Positions 15,004 through 23,635 of a DNA stretch of 50,510 nt are shown here, in pieces. The stretch comes from Acidobacteriaceae bacterium. GTDB lineage: Bacteria; Acidobacteriota; Terriglobia; Terriglobales; Acidobacteriaceae. The translations under genes and the position numbers were made by a program. The DNA lies in assembly GCA_003134655.1 (NCBI GenBank), contig PLBY01000107.1, positions 233,603 to 284,112 of the forward strand, written 5' to 3'. A model generated the notes under the pieces. That model worked only from the letters and a program-made list of their open reading frames with translations. It was not told the origin of the DNA and did not search any database. Within the stretch, counting starts at the first letter, position 1; every line of letters starts with the position of its first letter.

Positions 15004-15050
15004 CGTCATCCCGACCGGAGCCGTTTTTCAGGCGAAGGGAGGGATCTCGC
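15004..15050. repeat. Dispersed repeat, copy F
   Basis: GTCATCCCGACCGGAGCCGT through AGGGAGGGATCTCGC, 40 bp after the lysS stop. It has the same inner GCCGTTTTTCAGGC block as copy E. Confidence 0.75.
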
Positions 15051-15170
15051 GTGCAACTCCTCAGGATTCAATTACTTTTCCGGTATTAACTCCCCAGTAC
15101 CTACTAATGCACTGTTAGTAGTGCATCCCAATTCCTATACTCGTCCCATCAGTTTGGGCTCTGAAGGAGC

Positions 15171-15234
15171 AGCGCTGCCGTAGTGTCCAGGAAGCCCTGC
15201 GGGACACTTGGTCGGTAGCGCTTTGCTTTTTTTT
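15171..15234 (+). terminator. Two-tier hairpin with U-run: intrinsic terminator or 3' end of a small RNA
   Basis: Outer stem AGCGCTGCCG (15171-15180) with CGGTAGCGCT (15213-15222). Inner stem AGTGTCC (15182-15188) with GGACACT (15202-15208). A 13-nt loop, then a run of eight T at 15227-15234. The structure is on the plus strand, 206 bp beyond lysS. It may terminate the lysS transcript or a separate small RNA starting near 15080-15130, where the inverted words TGCACT / AGTGCA occur. Confidence 0.75.
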
Positions 15235-15242
15235 GGGGCCCG

Positions 15243-15626
15243 CTACTTCGCCGTCTTCTTCTCGATGTTCTTCACGGATGCTTTCCCAGTAGACGTCCGC
15301 GGCGGCTCGTACGGCGGCTGGTCGGAGCTGAAGTTCGCACTCAGGTAGTCGATCAGCGCGTCGCGGTCGCCAGCGTCGACGACCGCTCCCCACTTCATCA
15401 TCTTGTCGACTTCCTTCGTCCACGCAGCTTTGCTGAGCCGCTGCTGCAGGATGATGCGTGCCTCATGACACTCCAGACAGGAAGTCGTGGCCTTGGCTTG
15501 CATAGCGCCGGCAGGCAGATCTTCGGCCGCCTTCTGTGACCACGCGAACATCGAGGTTAGCGCCAAGGTAATAACCGCAAGGGCAGTGCGCACCACCACG
15601 GATCTCGACTTCACTCTATGCGACAT
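15243..15626 (-). CDS. sorB: Monohaem cytochrome c subunit, SorB-like
   Basis: 127 residues. An N-terminal signal/anchor (VVVRTALAVITLALTSMFAW) is followed by a single c-type haem motif CLECH near residue 50 (SCLECHEARIILQQRLSKAA). The small size and position directly after a sulfite oxidase-type gene, with an 11-bp overlap, fit the cytochrome subunit of a periplasmic sulfite:cytochrome c oxidoreductase. The C-terminus is Pro/Lys-rich. The axial Met is not obvious, so the second haem ligand is uncertain. Confidence 0.75.
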   Translation of the reverse strand: MSHRVKSRSVVVRTALAVITLALTSMFAWSQKAAEDLPAGAMQAKATTSCLECHEARIILQQRLSKAAWTKEVDKMMKWGAVVDAGDRDALIDYLSANFSSDQPPYEPPRTSTGKASVKNIEKKTAK

Positions 15627-16782
15627 GGATCTTCACCTGATCAGCGGCGTTGTAAAGATACCCGCTGGGATTCCACACGGGCGCAGCCGGCTGAGTTCGT
15701 CCCAGCGAGTCGGTAGCCCGCGACAGGATGTTGTAGTCGCCGCTCCTCGCCTTCCACTCGTAGCTCCAGAGCCGCCAGGCGTAGTGGGCCTGGTCATGTC
15801 CGAGGGCAGCGGGATTCCAACTCGTGCCGCCATCGGTGGAGACTTCGACCTTCACGATGTCGGCCTCACCTGCCCACGCCGCTCCGTGGACCGCGACCCT
15901 CCCCGACTTGAGGCTGGCGCCATCCAATGGGGCCGAGATCACCGACTTCACGCTCAATGCGGTCAGCGGGTGAGTATCTTCGGGCTTCACCGCGTCGCCG
16001 GGTTTACCCGGCTGGTTGGGAAAGCGGTATGCAGGACTCATGAAGTTGCCGGCGAATTCCGAATCGAGGACTTTGATCTCGGTCAGCCACTTGCAGGATG
16101 CCGCGCCGATCCAGCCGGGCACCAGCGCGCGCGCCGGGAAGCCATGATGCTTGGTGAGCGGTGCGCCGTTCATGTGAGTAGCGATGAGAGTGTCGGCGTC
16201 GAGCGCCTTCTCGATTGGGATGCTGCGAATGAATGGAGGAACTTTGCCCGGGACTTCATCAAGTCCGCGGAACATCACGTGCTTGCCTGTGCTCTTGACC
16301 GCCGCGCGCTGCAGCACGTCCCGCAGGCGCGGACCGGAGAAGCGAGCCGTGCTGACCGCGCCCTTGCCCCACTGAACGCCCGGAACTTGCGGACGGTGCA
16401 GGCTCCGTCCGTTGCCGGCGCATTCGAGCGTGTTGACTACCGAATGAGTATCGAACTTGGATAATTCGGCGAGGGTGAGCGCGAAGGGCTTCTCGACTTC
16501 ACCGCCGACCGAGAGCCGCCAGTCGTCTCGACTAAGTTCGCTGGGTTCGTGCATGTGGTTGCGCACGAAGAAGTGAGGCACTGGAGTGAGCCAGGTGTTG
16601 AAGTACTCGACCGGAGTCTCCAGATCAACGAACCGGAAGGAGCGAACGATCATTCCATCTTCGCCCGGAACATCGATGGACCCGCTCTGCCCTGTGCTGG
16701 CCCACGACAAGAGAGATGGAGCGGCGCCCACAGCGAGCGCGGCGCCGGACATCTGTTTCAGGAAACGGCGTCTCGAGTTCAT
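15616..16782 (-). CDS. sorA: Tat-exported sulfite oxidase-family molybdoenzyme, SorA-like
   Basis: 388 residues. Tat signal MNSRRRFLKQMSGAALAVGA, then the oxidoreductase molybdopterin domain (about 60-260) with the molybdenum-ligating Cys in NTLECAGNGRSLHRPQVPG. The active-site and dimer segments HGFPARALVPGWIGAASCKW follow, then a C-terminal Ig-like dimerisation domain (VKVEVSTDGGTSWNPAAL). Expected reaction: sulfite + H2O to sulfate, with electrons to the adjacent cytochrome. It sits downstream of a sulfonate-type transporter and a putative porin on the same strand, which supports a sulfur-oxidising role. Confidence 0.88.
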   Translation of the reverse strand: MNSRRRFLKQMSGAALAVGAAPSLLSWASTGQSGSIDVPGEDGMIVRSFRFVDLETPVEYFNTWLTPVPHFFVRNHMHEPSELSRDDWRLSVGGEVEKPFALTLAELSKFDTHSVVNTLECAGNGRSLHRPQVPGVQWGKGAVSTARFSGPRLRDVLQRAAVKSTGKHVMFRGLDEVPGKVPPFIRSIPIEKALDADTLIATHMNGAPLTKHHGFPARALVPGWIGAASCKWLTEIKVLDSEFAGNFMSPAYRFPNQPGKPGDAVKPEDTHPLTALSVKSVISAPLDGASLKSGRVAVHGAAWAGEADIVKVEVSTDGGTSWNPAALGHDQAHYAWRLWSYEWKARSGDYNILSRATDSLGRTQPAAPVWNPSGYLYNAADQVKIHVA

Positions 16783-16832
16783 AGCGTTTCAGCAGACTCC
16801 ATATGCAAAGGCCAACGGTGATTAAGTTAGCA

Positions 16833-16874
16833 CCGCCGGCCCGGAAAAGGAGAGTGTCAAAACCGGGCCGGCGG
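16833..16874. terminator. 12-bp perfect inverted repeat between the porin gene and sorA
   Basis: CCGCCGGCCCGG (16833-16844) and CCGGGCCGGCGG (16863-16874) with an 18-nt loop. It could partly terminate porin transcription before sorAB. No U-run follows on the minus strand. Confidence 0.5.
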
Positions 16875-16929
16875 CGTTTCCGAAGAGAAGGTACCCTCGG
16901 AAAAGTTGGGGAAGGGAGTGGATGACGGG

Positions 16930-18654
16930 TTAGAAGATGTACACCGTGTCGAACTGCAAGCGTGTGAGCCACGGCTCGGTCGTTCCGAGCGGACGGCCGA
17001 CCAGCGCCGTGAAGCCCAACTGCACCCTCGGGTCCATCTGATAGAAGGAGGTGAACCGGTGCTGCGTGACGTTCGTCCCCTGGCGAATGTCGCTGTAGTT
17101 GAAGTTGCCCAACACCGCTTCGCGCTCGATGTAGATGCGGGCATATCCGAACTGCAGGTCACCTTTCTTTTCCAGACGGCCTACGTTTCCTTCAGCCCAA
17201 TATCCGCGCCGATAGTGCGAGTTGCACGTGGAGTTGAGCGTCTGTTTGTAAGTCGCTGTTGCGGTGTTCGTCGGAGCAGCAATGATGTTGGGCAAGTTGC
17301 TGCAAGCTTCGGTGTTCTGCACGTAGTCGCCGAGAAAGCTAATCGGGATGCGCGGGTGTCCGGTATTGATGTCGAAGCGGGCGATGGTGTCGAACAGTCC
17401 GAACTTCGAGGCGAACTGGGCGCTCGTGATGGATGTGACTCCCGTGGGATACGCTGTTCCGTTGACCGTGATGATGGTGGTCGACGTGGTCGTGTAGGTC
17501 GAGTCCTGCACCGGGTTTCCGACGCCCAAAGGCAGCAGGCCGGTAAGTGGGGTTTGCGGATTCTTAGTATTGGCGCGCGCCAGAGCCAGAGCGATGGAGT
17601 CGGTGCCGCGGTAATCATAGTAGCCCGTGTAGGCGCTCAGATTCAGCCACGGCGCAAGCCGCCATGTCGTTTGCAGTTGGCCACCATACGTGATCTGTTG
17701 CGCAATTCTCTTGTCGGTGGAGGCGGTGCCAGCTACTTCGGCGAAGGGCAGTTGAAACCCGATAAACGCAATCCGCTTCAGAACGGGCGTATCAAGATTG
17801 AAAGCCAACGTCTCGGCCGCACCTTCAGGATTTAAGTCCTTGTCCCATGTGAGTTCGGTGTTGTACCACGGATAGCGGAATTTACCGCCCACGAGGGTAA
17901 GGGGCTTGAAGTCCTTTGGTCTGAACTCCACAAAGGCTTGATCCAAAGCCACCGCCTTGCGGGAGTAGAAGCCGGTCAGGGTCTGGTTCGTGGTTGTAGG
18001 ATCGTTGATGTCGCCACTGGCGAGCGTAAGGCCCGCGCGGAATTGGTCGCCGAGCGTGGCGACCGCGTTGAAGCGCGCGCGGACGCGGGCGCGGGCGCGA
18101 TCCAGCGATTGATCCGTAGGGCCACCGAAAAAGGGCTCCATGCGAAGACGCACGTCGCCGCTGAAAGAGATCGGCCCGAGGCCCTGGATTTCTCTCTCCA
18201 GGTTTCGAATGCGTTCATCGGAGCTGCCCGCATTCTGCTGACTCTTGTTGGTTGGTGTGTCCTGGAGGTTGGATGCGATTGTTGTGGGCGAGTCCGCTGC
18301 TGCTGTACCGCCGGAAGGCCGCGCCGCGACGGGTGATACCGCGACCGATGGCGCAGCAGAAAGCGGGGCCGCCGAAAGGCTGGCGGATCGAGCCGGCTGC
18401 TGTGCCTGCTCTTTGGCTTGCAGTTGCGCCTGCAGCGCCTGAATCTGCTGTTGCTGGGCGGCGAGAGCGTCTTTCAACTCCTGGATATCGGCTGCGGTGA
18501 CAGGTGCAGGGGCCGTCGCCGGTGAAGCCGGTGCTGCAGCCGCAGGTCCATTTGCGGGAGCAGAGTTCGACGCTACCTCAGTTTGTGCCCATGTGCCGGC
18601 AGTCAGTGCCACTAGCGTAAGGGTCGTGAAGAGCAAGTTCGTGTTGAGTTTCAT
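16930..18654 (-). CDS. Putative outer-membrane porin
   Basis: 574 residues from the ATG at 18654. Signal peptide (MKLNTNLLFTTLTLVALTAG, cleaved near TWA-QT), an Ala/Pro-rich stretch, then a short coiled coil (ELKDALAAQQQQIQALQAQL). A long beta-barrel region starts at SFSGDVRLRMEPFFGG and ends in the aromatic LRLQFDTVYIF-like terminus (LTRLQFDTVYIF) typical of outer-membrane beta-barrels. The overall build matches the 'putative porin' family. It lies between the ABC transporter and sorAB on the same strand, so it may let the sulfur substrate through the outer membrane. The frame is open further upstream, but that part has no signal-peptide-compatible start. Confidence 0.78.
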   Translation of the reverse strand: MKLNTNLLFTTLTLVALTAGTWAQTEVASNSAPANGPAAAAPASPATAPAPVTAADIQELKDALAAQQQQIQALQAQLQAKEQAQQPARSASLSAAPLSAAPSVAVSPVAARPSGGTAAADSPTTIASNLQDTPTNKSQQNAGSSDERIRNLEREIQGLGPISFSGDVRLRMEPFFGGPTDQSLDRARARVRARFNAVATLGDQFRAGLTLASGDINDPTTTNQTLTGFYSRKAVALDQAFVEFRPKDFKPLTLVGGKFRYPWYNTELTWDKDLNPEGAAETLAFNLDTPVLKRIAFIGFQLPFAEVAGTASTDKRIAQQITYGGQLQTTWRLAPWLNLSAYTGYYDYRGTDSIALALARANTKNPQTPLTGLLPLGVGNPVQDSTYTTTSTTIITVNGTAYPTGVTSITSAQFASKFGLFDTIARFDINTGHPRIPISFLGDYVQNTEACSNLPNIIAAPTNTATATYKQTLNSTCNSHYRRGYWAEGNVGRLEKKGDLQFGYARIYIEREAVLGNFNYSDIRQGTNVTQHRFTSFYQMDPRVQLGFTALVGRPLGTTEPWLTRLQFDTVYIF

Positions 18655-18779
18655 GGAAGTACAGTCCTCTCCTTTTGGGTTTGTTCTTGCACTGCTACTT
18701 CGCGGGGGATACAGCGGGAAACGGTTCGTCGCGGGCGGCAAATTCATTGCAATCGTTTCTGCCAGCTCGTTTCTTGAAG

Positions 18780-18798
18780 TATTACTATAAACATAATA
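18780..18798. promoter_or_regulatory. AT-rich inverted repeat TATTA-N9-TAATA upstream of the porin gene
   Basis: It lies about 126 bp before the porin start in AT-rich DNA unlike its surroundings. It resembles the TAATA-N5-TATTA site before the Rrf2 gene and could bind the same regulator. Confidence 0.35.
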
Positions 18799-18885
18799 GG
18801 GATACTTGTAAATACTCTGCACGTCTTTTTCGTTCCAAAACAATCTGGTTTCAGGGAGAGCCGGGGGGATGCGCTCTGAGAGTTC

Positions 18886-19647
18886 CTAGGTAGCGGGCGT
18901 CAGCCCCCACTTATTCTGCAAATGACGTTCCATCCCTTTGAAGACAATGCCGTCGACCACATAGCCGAGGGCGATGATCAGGATCATGACGGCGATGACC
19001 GCGCTCATGTCGTTCAGGTCTCGGCCCATCATGAGGACCTGGCCCAGTCCGAGACTTAGATAAAGCATCTCGGCGGTGATCAGCGAGCGCCACGCGAAAG
19101 CCCAGCCTTGCTTGAGTCCGGAGACAATGAACGGCAGACTAGCCGGCAACAGCACGTACCAGAACAGCTTGAATCCCTTGGCGCCAAGGTTGCGTCCGGC
19201 TTGGCCGAAGATCTTAGGCATCTGCTTGCGGCCGTCTTCCATCGCAAGAGTGACGGAGAGCAACGAACCCATGATCACCACGAAGAGGATGGCGTTTTGG
19301 TTGAGACCAAACCAGAGCAGGGCCAGCGGCCACCAGCAGATGCTGGGCAGGCTTTGCAGGCTGACCAGCAAGCCGCCCATGGTTTCTTCGAGGAACTTAT
19401 TGCTGGCCACGCCGAGGCCGAGGATCATGCCGAGGACGACCGAAATGCCATAGCCGATCACGACACGCTGCATGCTCACGCGGATCGCGATCCAGTAGCT
19501 GTGATCCTGGAATCCGGCGTAGAGCGCTTCGCCAACGCCCCATGGAGTTGGGAACAGGTACGGTGGCCAGATCTTCAATTCGGCGAGAAGCGTCCACAGG
19601 CCGAAGAGCGCAGAGTAGAAGATGATGTAGCGGGCGGCGCGTTTCAT
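18886..19647 (-). CDS. ssuC: ABC transporter permease, SsuC/TauC type
   Basis: 253 residues with about six transmembrane segments. The binding-protein-dependent permease loop is seen in GLKQGWAFAWRSLITAEML, and the EAA-like region follows the usual position. The N-terminal part FGLWTLLAELKIWPPYLFPT is typical of nitrate/sulfonate/taurine permeases. It is translationally coupled to the ATPase gene (4-bp overlap). It should form the membrane channel of a sulfonate-type importer. Confidence 0.87.
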   Translation of the reverse strand: MKRAARYIIFYSALFGLWTLLAELKIWPPYLFPTPWGVGEALYAGFQDHSYWIAIRVSMQRVVIGYGISVVLGMILGLGVASNKFLEETMGGLLVSLQSLPSICWWPLALLWFGLNQNAILFVVIMGSLLSVTLAMEDGRKQMPKIFGQAGRNLGAKGFKLFWYVLLPASLPFIVSGLKQGWAFAWRSLITAEMLYLSLGLGQVLMMGRDLNDMSAVIAVMILIIALGYVVDGIVFKGMERHLQNKWGLTPAT

Positions 19648-20636
19648 ATTCTGGACCCCGCTTCCGCAGGTGTTTTCACGTGCGGCTTCACGCCTTCTTC
19701 GTATTCGGCTTCGAGCGAGCGGTTAATTTCGTCGCGCAACTCGTCGAGGATTTCGCGGGCGGCGCGGGCGACGGTCGGATCTTCAAGATGACGTGGGCGT
19801 GGCAACTCTACCGGGAATTCGCTCTTCACGCGTCCGGGACGGAAGGTGAGCAGAACCACGCGATCGCCGAGGCGAACGGCTTCGCGGACGTTGTGTGTCA
19901 CAAAGATGATGGTGCGTCCGCTTTCGCTCCAGATGCGCTCCAGTTCGTCGTGCAGCAGGTCGCGGGTCTGAGCGTCAAGGGCGGCGAAGGGTTCGTCCAT
20001 GAGAAGGACGTCAGGTTCGGTAGCGAGAGCGCGGGCGATGGCAACGCGCTGGCGCATGCCGCCGGAAAGCTGGTGGATGTAGCTTTTTTCAAACTTTGCC
20101 AGATGGACGAGGCGCAGGTAATAGCGGGTCTTCTCTTCACGCTCGGCCTTTGGGATGCCTTTCATCTTCATGCCGAATTCGACATTCTGTCCGACGGTGA
20201 GCCACGGGAACAGACCGTGATCCTGGAAAATCAGGATGCGGTCGGTGCCCGGTTCTTGCACGGGTTTGCCGTCGATCAGGACTTGCCCGGAGGTCTGGGG
20301 TTGCAGGCCCGCGATCAGGTGCAGCAACGTGGACTTGCCGCAACCGGACGGGCCGACGATGCAGAGAAATTCTCCGGCACGCACTTGCAGATTGATGTTG
20401 TCGAGAGCCAGCAGGCGTTCTCCGCTCTGGGTGCGGTAGCTGAGGCAGATCTCGTTGAGGCCGACCTTAGAAATCCCCGGCGAAACGTTGTGCGCGGGGC
20501 GACCAATGGAGACGGGGCCTACCTTACTTCCCGCAGCGCCGGAGTGAGTAGGGAAGCGAGGGTCGAGGCTAGGGTCCAACCTAGGTCCGGCGGGAACCGG
20601 AAACTGGCTGGGGAACTTCTGCACGTTCGTGCTCAT
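19644..20636 (-). CDS. ssuB: ABC transporter ATPase, SsuB/TauB type
   Basis: 330 residues. Walker A GPSGCGKST, Q-loop ILIFQDHGLFPWL, signature LSGGMRQRVAIARAL, Walker B VLLMDEPFAALDAQTR and switch His in FVTHNVREAVRLGDR. The first ~60 residues are a Pro-rich extension not normal for SsuB. It energises import with the adjacent permease and binding protein, overlapping each neighbouring gene by 4 bp. Confidence 0.9.
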   Translation of the reverse strand: MSTNVQKFPSQFPVPAGPRLDPSLDPRFPTHSGAAGSKVGPVSIGRPAHNVSPGISKVGLNEICLSYRTQSGERLLALDNINLQVRAGEFLCIVGPSGCGKSTLLHLIAGLQPQTSGQVLIDGKPVQEPGTDRILIFQDHGLFPWLTVGQNVEFGMKMKGIPKAEREEKTRYYLRLVHLAKFEKSYIHQLSGGMRQRVAIARALATEPDVLLMDEPFAALDAQTRDLLHDELERIWSESGRTIIFVTHNVREAVRLGDRVVLLTFRPGRVKSEFPVELPRPRHLEDPTVARAAREILDELRDEINRSLEAEYEEGVKPHVKTPAEAGSRI

Positions 20637-21652
20637 TGCATGGCCTTTCGTCCCTTTTCGGCGAGAACCTGGTTGAGAAGTGAGAGGTCGTAGAGACGGG
20701 ACAGATCGGGCATCTGGCGGCCGAGGAATCCGTCGTCAAAGGCTTGCTGGGCGGCGGTGCTCAGCGCGTTGTGCAGCGGGTCGTAAGTGACCTGCATGCG
20801 GGAAAAGGCTTCGTCGAGAACGGCGGGGGGCAAGGCCTTGCCGGTTTCGGCCTGAATCTGCTGGTTCAGAAGTTTCTTGGCTTCGGGTTGATGGCCGTTG
20901 ATCCAGTCGGTGAGATCGACGTTGGCGCGGATCCAGTTCTTGACCAAGTCGGGATGAGCGTTGAGGAACTTGGTGTTCACGACGAGCAGGCCGATGACGA
21001 ATTCTCCGTTGGGCCACAGCGTGCGCTCGTCGACGAAGAGGCGTCCGTTGCCTTCGTGAATGAGGCGCGTCGCCCAGGGTTCTGGAGCCCACGCGGCGTC
21101 GAGGTCTTTCTTGAGGAAGAGAGTCAACTGGTCGGGATTCGCCATGGGAACGATTTGGACGTCGCCGCCCTTGTCGTTGGTCTTCATGCCGTGAGTCTTG
21201 AGCCAGTTGCGCAGGGCAACGTCTTGCGTGTTGCCAAATTGCGGAGACGCGACACGCTTGCCGTGGAAGTCTTCTGGTTTGTTGATGCCGGAATCGCTGC
21301 GCACAATCAGGGAAGCGCCGCCGCTGGCAGCGCCGGCCACGACGCGAAGAGCTTCGCCATTGGAGCGAACGTAGCCGTTGATCGCCGGGTTCGGGCCGAC
21401 GTAGGTCATGTCAATCGCACCGGCGAACAGAGCTTCGATCGCGGAAGGCCCGGCGTTGAAACTGGTCCACTGAATCTTGACCTGCGGGCCCATCGCTTTC
21501 TCGAACCAGCCGTTGGCTTTGCCGACCATTGCCTGGGCGTGCGTGATGTTGGGGAATGCGCCGACACGAATGGTGTTGACGGGAGCCTGGGCCCATCCGG
21601 GGGCTACGGTTACGAGGCAGAGCAGCAATGCGAGCAGCGAGCGCTTACTCAC
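20633..21652 (-). CDS. ssuA: Periplasmic binding protein, SsuA-like (aliphatic sulfonate/taurine/nitrate family)
   Basis: 339 residues from a GTG at 21652 (VSKRSLLALLLCLVTVAPGW signal peptide), overlapping the Rrf2 stop by 8 bp. The mature part begins VNTIRVGAFPNITHAQAMVG and has FNAGPSAIEALFAGAIDMTY and NPDQLTLFLKKDLDAAWAPE, typical of the SsuA/NrtA family. It captures the ligand in the periplasm. The exact ligand (alkanesulfonate, taurine or other oxyanion) cannot be read from the sequence. The sulfite oxidase downstream favours a sulfur compound. Confidence 0.85.
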   Translation of the reverse strand: MSKRSLLALLLCLVTVAPGWAQAPVNTIRVGAFPNITHAQAMVGKANGWFEKAMGPQVKIQWTSFNAGPSAIEALFAGAIDMTYVGPNPAINGYVRSNGEALRVVAGAASGGASLIVRSDSGINKPEDFHGKRVASPQFGNTQDVALRNWLKTHGMKTNDKGGDVQIVPMANPDQLTLFLKKDLDAAWAPEPWATRLIHEGNGRLFVDERTLWPNGEFVIGLLVVNTKFLNAHPDLVKNWIRANVDLTDWINGHQPEAKKLLNQQIQAETGKALPPAVLDEAFSRMQVTYDPLHNALSTAAQQAFDDGFLGRQMPDLSRLYDLSLLNQVLAEKGRKAMQ

Positions 21653-22148
21653 CTTTGCGTCCTCCGACGACCATGGGGAGGATGCTGGCCGCATCTTTCT
21701 TCTGGTTCTTCTGGCGCTTGGCGCCCTTGCCGGCACGCGGGCCGTCGTGGATCAAGTCAGCCAGAGTGGTGTTGTCAAGGATCTTGGCGGCCGCGTCGCG
21801 GACGTCGAGGAACACTTGGTAGAGGGAGCGGTGGGGAAGATCGCGGTCGATCAGCTCGCGCAGTTGCTCGGCGTCGCCGAAAGGTGCCAGGGGGCCGTCA
21901 ATCAGGCGGATGATTTCGCTGAGATCAATGTCGGCAGGGTCGCGGCGGAGCTGGTATCCGCCCTTGGCGCCGCGCACGCTTTCCACCATGCGGGCATTCT
22001 TGAGTTCGAGGAGGATCAGTTCCAGAAACTTTTCCGGGAGCGCCTCTTCATAGGCGATGTCGCGGATCTTGATGGCCCCCTGGTGATGATGCCGGGCGAG
22101 CATCATCATGGCCTGGAGGGCGTAGAGTCCTTTTTGGGAGATTTTCAT
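21645..22148 (-). CDS. Rrf2-family regulator without cysteines (CymR-like)
   Basis: 167 residues. Winged helix-turn-helix at residues 1-75 (MKISQKGLYALQAMMMLARH, then KFLELILLELKNARMVESVR and GAKGGYQLRR), then the long dimerisation helix. The protein contains no cysteine at all, so it cannot hold the Fe-S cluster of IscR or NsrR. In this it resembles CymR, the cysteine-metabolism repressor. As first gene of the sulfur operon it probably controls it and itself. A C-terminal Lys-rich tail (AGKGAKRQKNQKKD) is unusual. Effector unknown. Confidence 0.85.
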   Translation of the reverse strand: MKISQKGLYALQAMMMLARHHHQGAIKIRDIAYEEALPEKFLELILLELKNARMVESVRGAKGGYQLRRDPADIDLSEIIRLIDGPLAPFGDAEQLRELIDRDLPHRSLYQVFLDVRDAAAKILDNTTLADLIHDGPRAGKGAKRQKNQKKDAASILPMVVGGRKGE

Positions 22149-22178
22149 AGGCGAATTATTCCATAGAGTCTAGAGAAG

Positions 22179-22193
22179 TAATAGACATTATTA
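22179..22193. promoter_or_regulatory. Candidate operator TAATA-N5-TATTA of the sulfur operon
   Basis: Perfect 5-bp arms, 30 bp upstream of the Rrf2 start codon, in a distinctly AT-rich stretch (about 22150-22200). The position is that of an autoregulatory site. The rest of the gap to 22458 shows no gene. Confidence 0.45.
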
Positions 22194-22458
22194 ACATGAG
22201 TGACATTGCAAGCGGAATTCCATCTTCCGCTCCGGGCGAAACGAGCCTTCGACCTGTGAAATCAATGATTTAGTAGCTGAGCGGAAGGCCGTGCGGGAAA
22301 GGGATGTGCAGCAGATTGCAGTTCAGAGGCACGAAAAGTACAGCTGGAGCGGTGGAAAACTCGGGTGTTTGCAGGTTCTTGCATACTGGGGAGTGGACGG
22401 ATGCGTTGTGGGAAATGGCTTTTTGAGCGTCGGTCTGGAGGCCGGATGGACAGACCAA

Positions 22459-23235
22459 TCAGGCAGAAACTCTCAGCGCCAGCACAGTGATGTTGTCAGG
22501 ACCACCGCGTTCGAGCGCCATCCCCACTAATTTCTGGCAAGCTTCCGCCGGCGGATTGGTCTGTACAACGCGAGCAAGGTCCGGATCACCGACTACTCCC
22601 CAGAGGCCGTCGGTGCAAAGCAGAAGGATGTCACCCTCTTCGAGAAAAACGGGAACTTCCGGAATGTGAGGCGTTACATCGCGACCGGAGCCGAGAGCCG
22701 CGGTCAGGATGTGGCGCTGCGGATGCGACTCGGCGTCTTCGGAGCGCACGATGCCGCTCTCGACCAGGCGTCCTACATAGGAATGATCGCGCGTGAGGCG
22801 GGAGATGGAGTCGCCGCGAATCAGGTAGAGGCGGCTGTCGCCGACGTGGGCGAAGCAGAGCTGGCGGCCGACGAGGGAGAGCGCGGTGCAGGTGGTCCCC
22901 ATGCCGTAGAACTGGGGATGCTCCTGGGCAAAGCGCTGAATATTCTGGTGAGCGGCTTCGAGCGCGCCAATCAGCGTGTCTTGCGGGTTGCCGCCAAAGG
23001 CGTTGTCGTAGACGCTACGCACGGTCTCGACGGCAAGGCGGCTGGCTTCCTGTCCACCTTCGTATCCTCCCATGCCGTCGGCGATGACGGCGAGGCGGCC
23101 TTTGAGGCGGAAGTCGTCGTCGGATTCGGGCTCCCAGTAGAGGAAGGAATCCTCATTATTGGAGCGTTGACGGCCGACGTCGGTCAGGCTCGCGGCTTCG
23201 ATTCCGGGCTTTGGAGTTTTCACGTCAACGGCCAT
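22459..23235 (-). CDS. PP2C-type Ser/Thr protein phosphatase
   Basis: 258 residues of the PPM/PP2C family (Stp/PrpC type). The metal-binding motifs are all present: RSNNEDSF near residue 24, VIADGMGGYEGGQEAS near 52, HVGDSRLYLIRGD, CTDGLWG and GGPDNITVLAL. It would dephosphorylate proteins, usually as partner of a Hanks-type Ser/Thr kinase, but no kinase is in this window. It is cytoplasmic with no membrane anchor. The 400-bp gap upstream (23236-23635) has no recognisable feature apart from the ribosome-binding region of the next gene. Confidence 0.93.
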   Translation of the reverse strand: MAVDVKTPKPGIEAASLTDVGRQRSNNEDSFLYWEPESDDDFRLKGRLAVIADGMGGYEGGQEASRLAVETVRSVYDNAFGGNPQDTLIGALEAAHQNIQRFAQEHPQFYGMGTTCTALSLVGRQLCFAHVGDSRLYLIRGDSISRLTRDHSYVGRLVESGIVRSEDAESHPQRHILTAALGSGRDVTPHIPEVPVFLEEGDILLLCTDGLWGVVGDPDLARVVQTNPPAEACQKLVGMALERGGPDNITVLALRVSA

Positions 23236-23635
23236 AGATGAGCAGCGCGCTGTTTGTTGGAACCCTGGTGTTACGAAACTGGTGCCGTGAATCTGATGCG
23301 ACGGATTCCGTGCTATCGAAAGCCGTTTTTAGCCCCGGTCATTATAAGGGAAGCTTTCGGCTTTCGCCTTGGCTCCGGACCGTCCCCACCCAGCGGATGA
23401 GGATTGGGTAGCCTATCACTTTCCGCGGCAATCTGGGCATTGAGTTTGTTCTTCTCCGGAAAAGAGAAAAAAGCCAGGCAAGGTATGGCATTTTTCTCCT
23501 GGTTTCGTGAAAGACTGGAGACCGCACAAGAATGCTGCCGATCAAGCGATGCAATCCCCGAGCCGTTTGGCAGGCTGCTAGTGCACCCGTTACTATTTCC
23601 CTCGCAACTTCCCCATGCATCCAAGGAAACCTTTC

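Noticed and set aside
15150..15234. Signal recognition particle RNA (contains GAAGGAGCAGC-like bases)
   Set aside because: The conserved domain IV hairpin with the GGAA tetraloop and its flanking internal loops cannot be formed; kept only as terminator/possible small RNA.
22270..22458. 62-codon minus-strand open frame
   Set aside because: No ribosome-binding site, no recognisable pattern, and it sits in a gap with no constraint visible.
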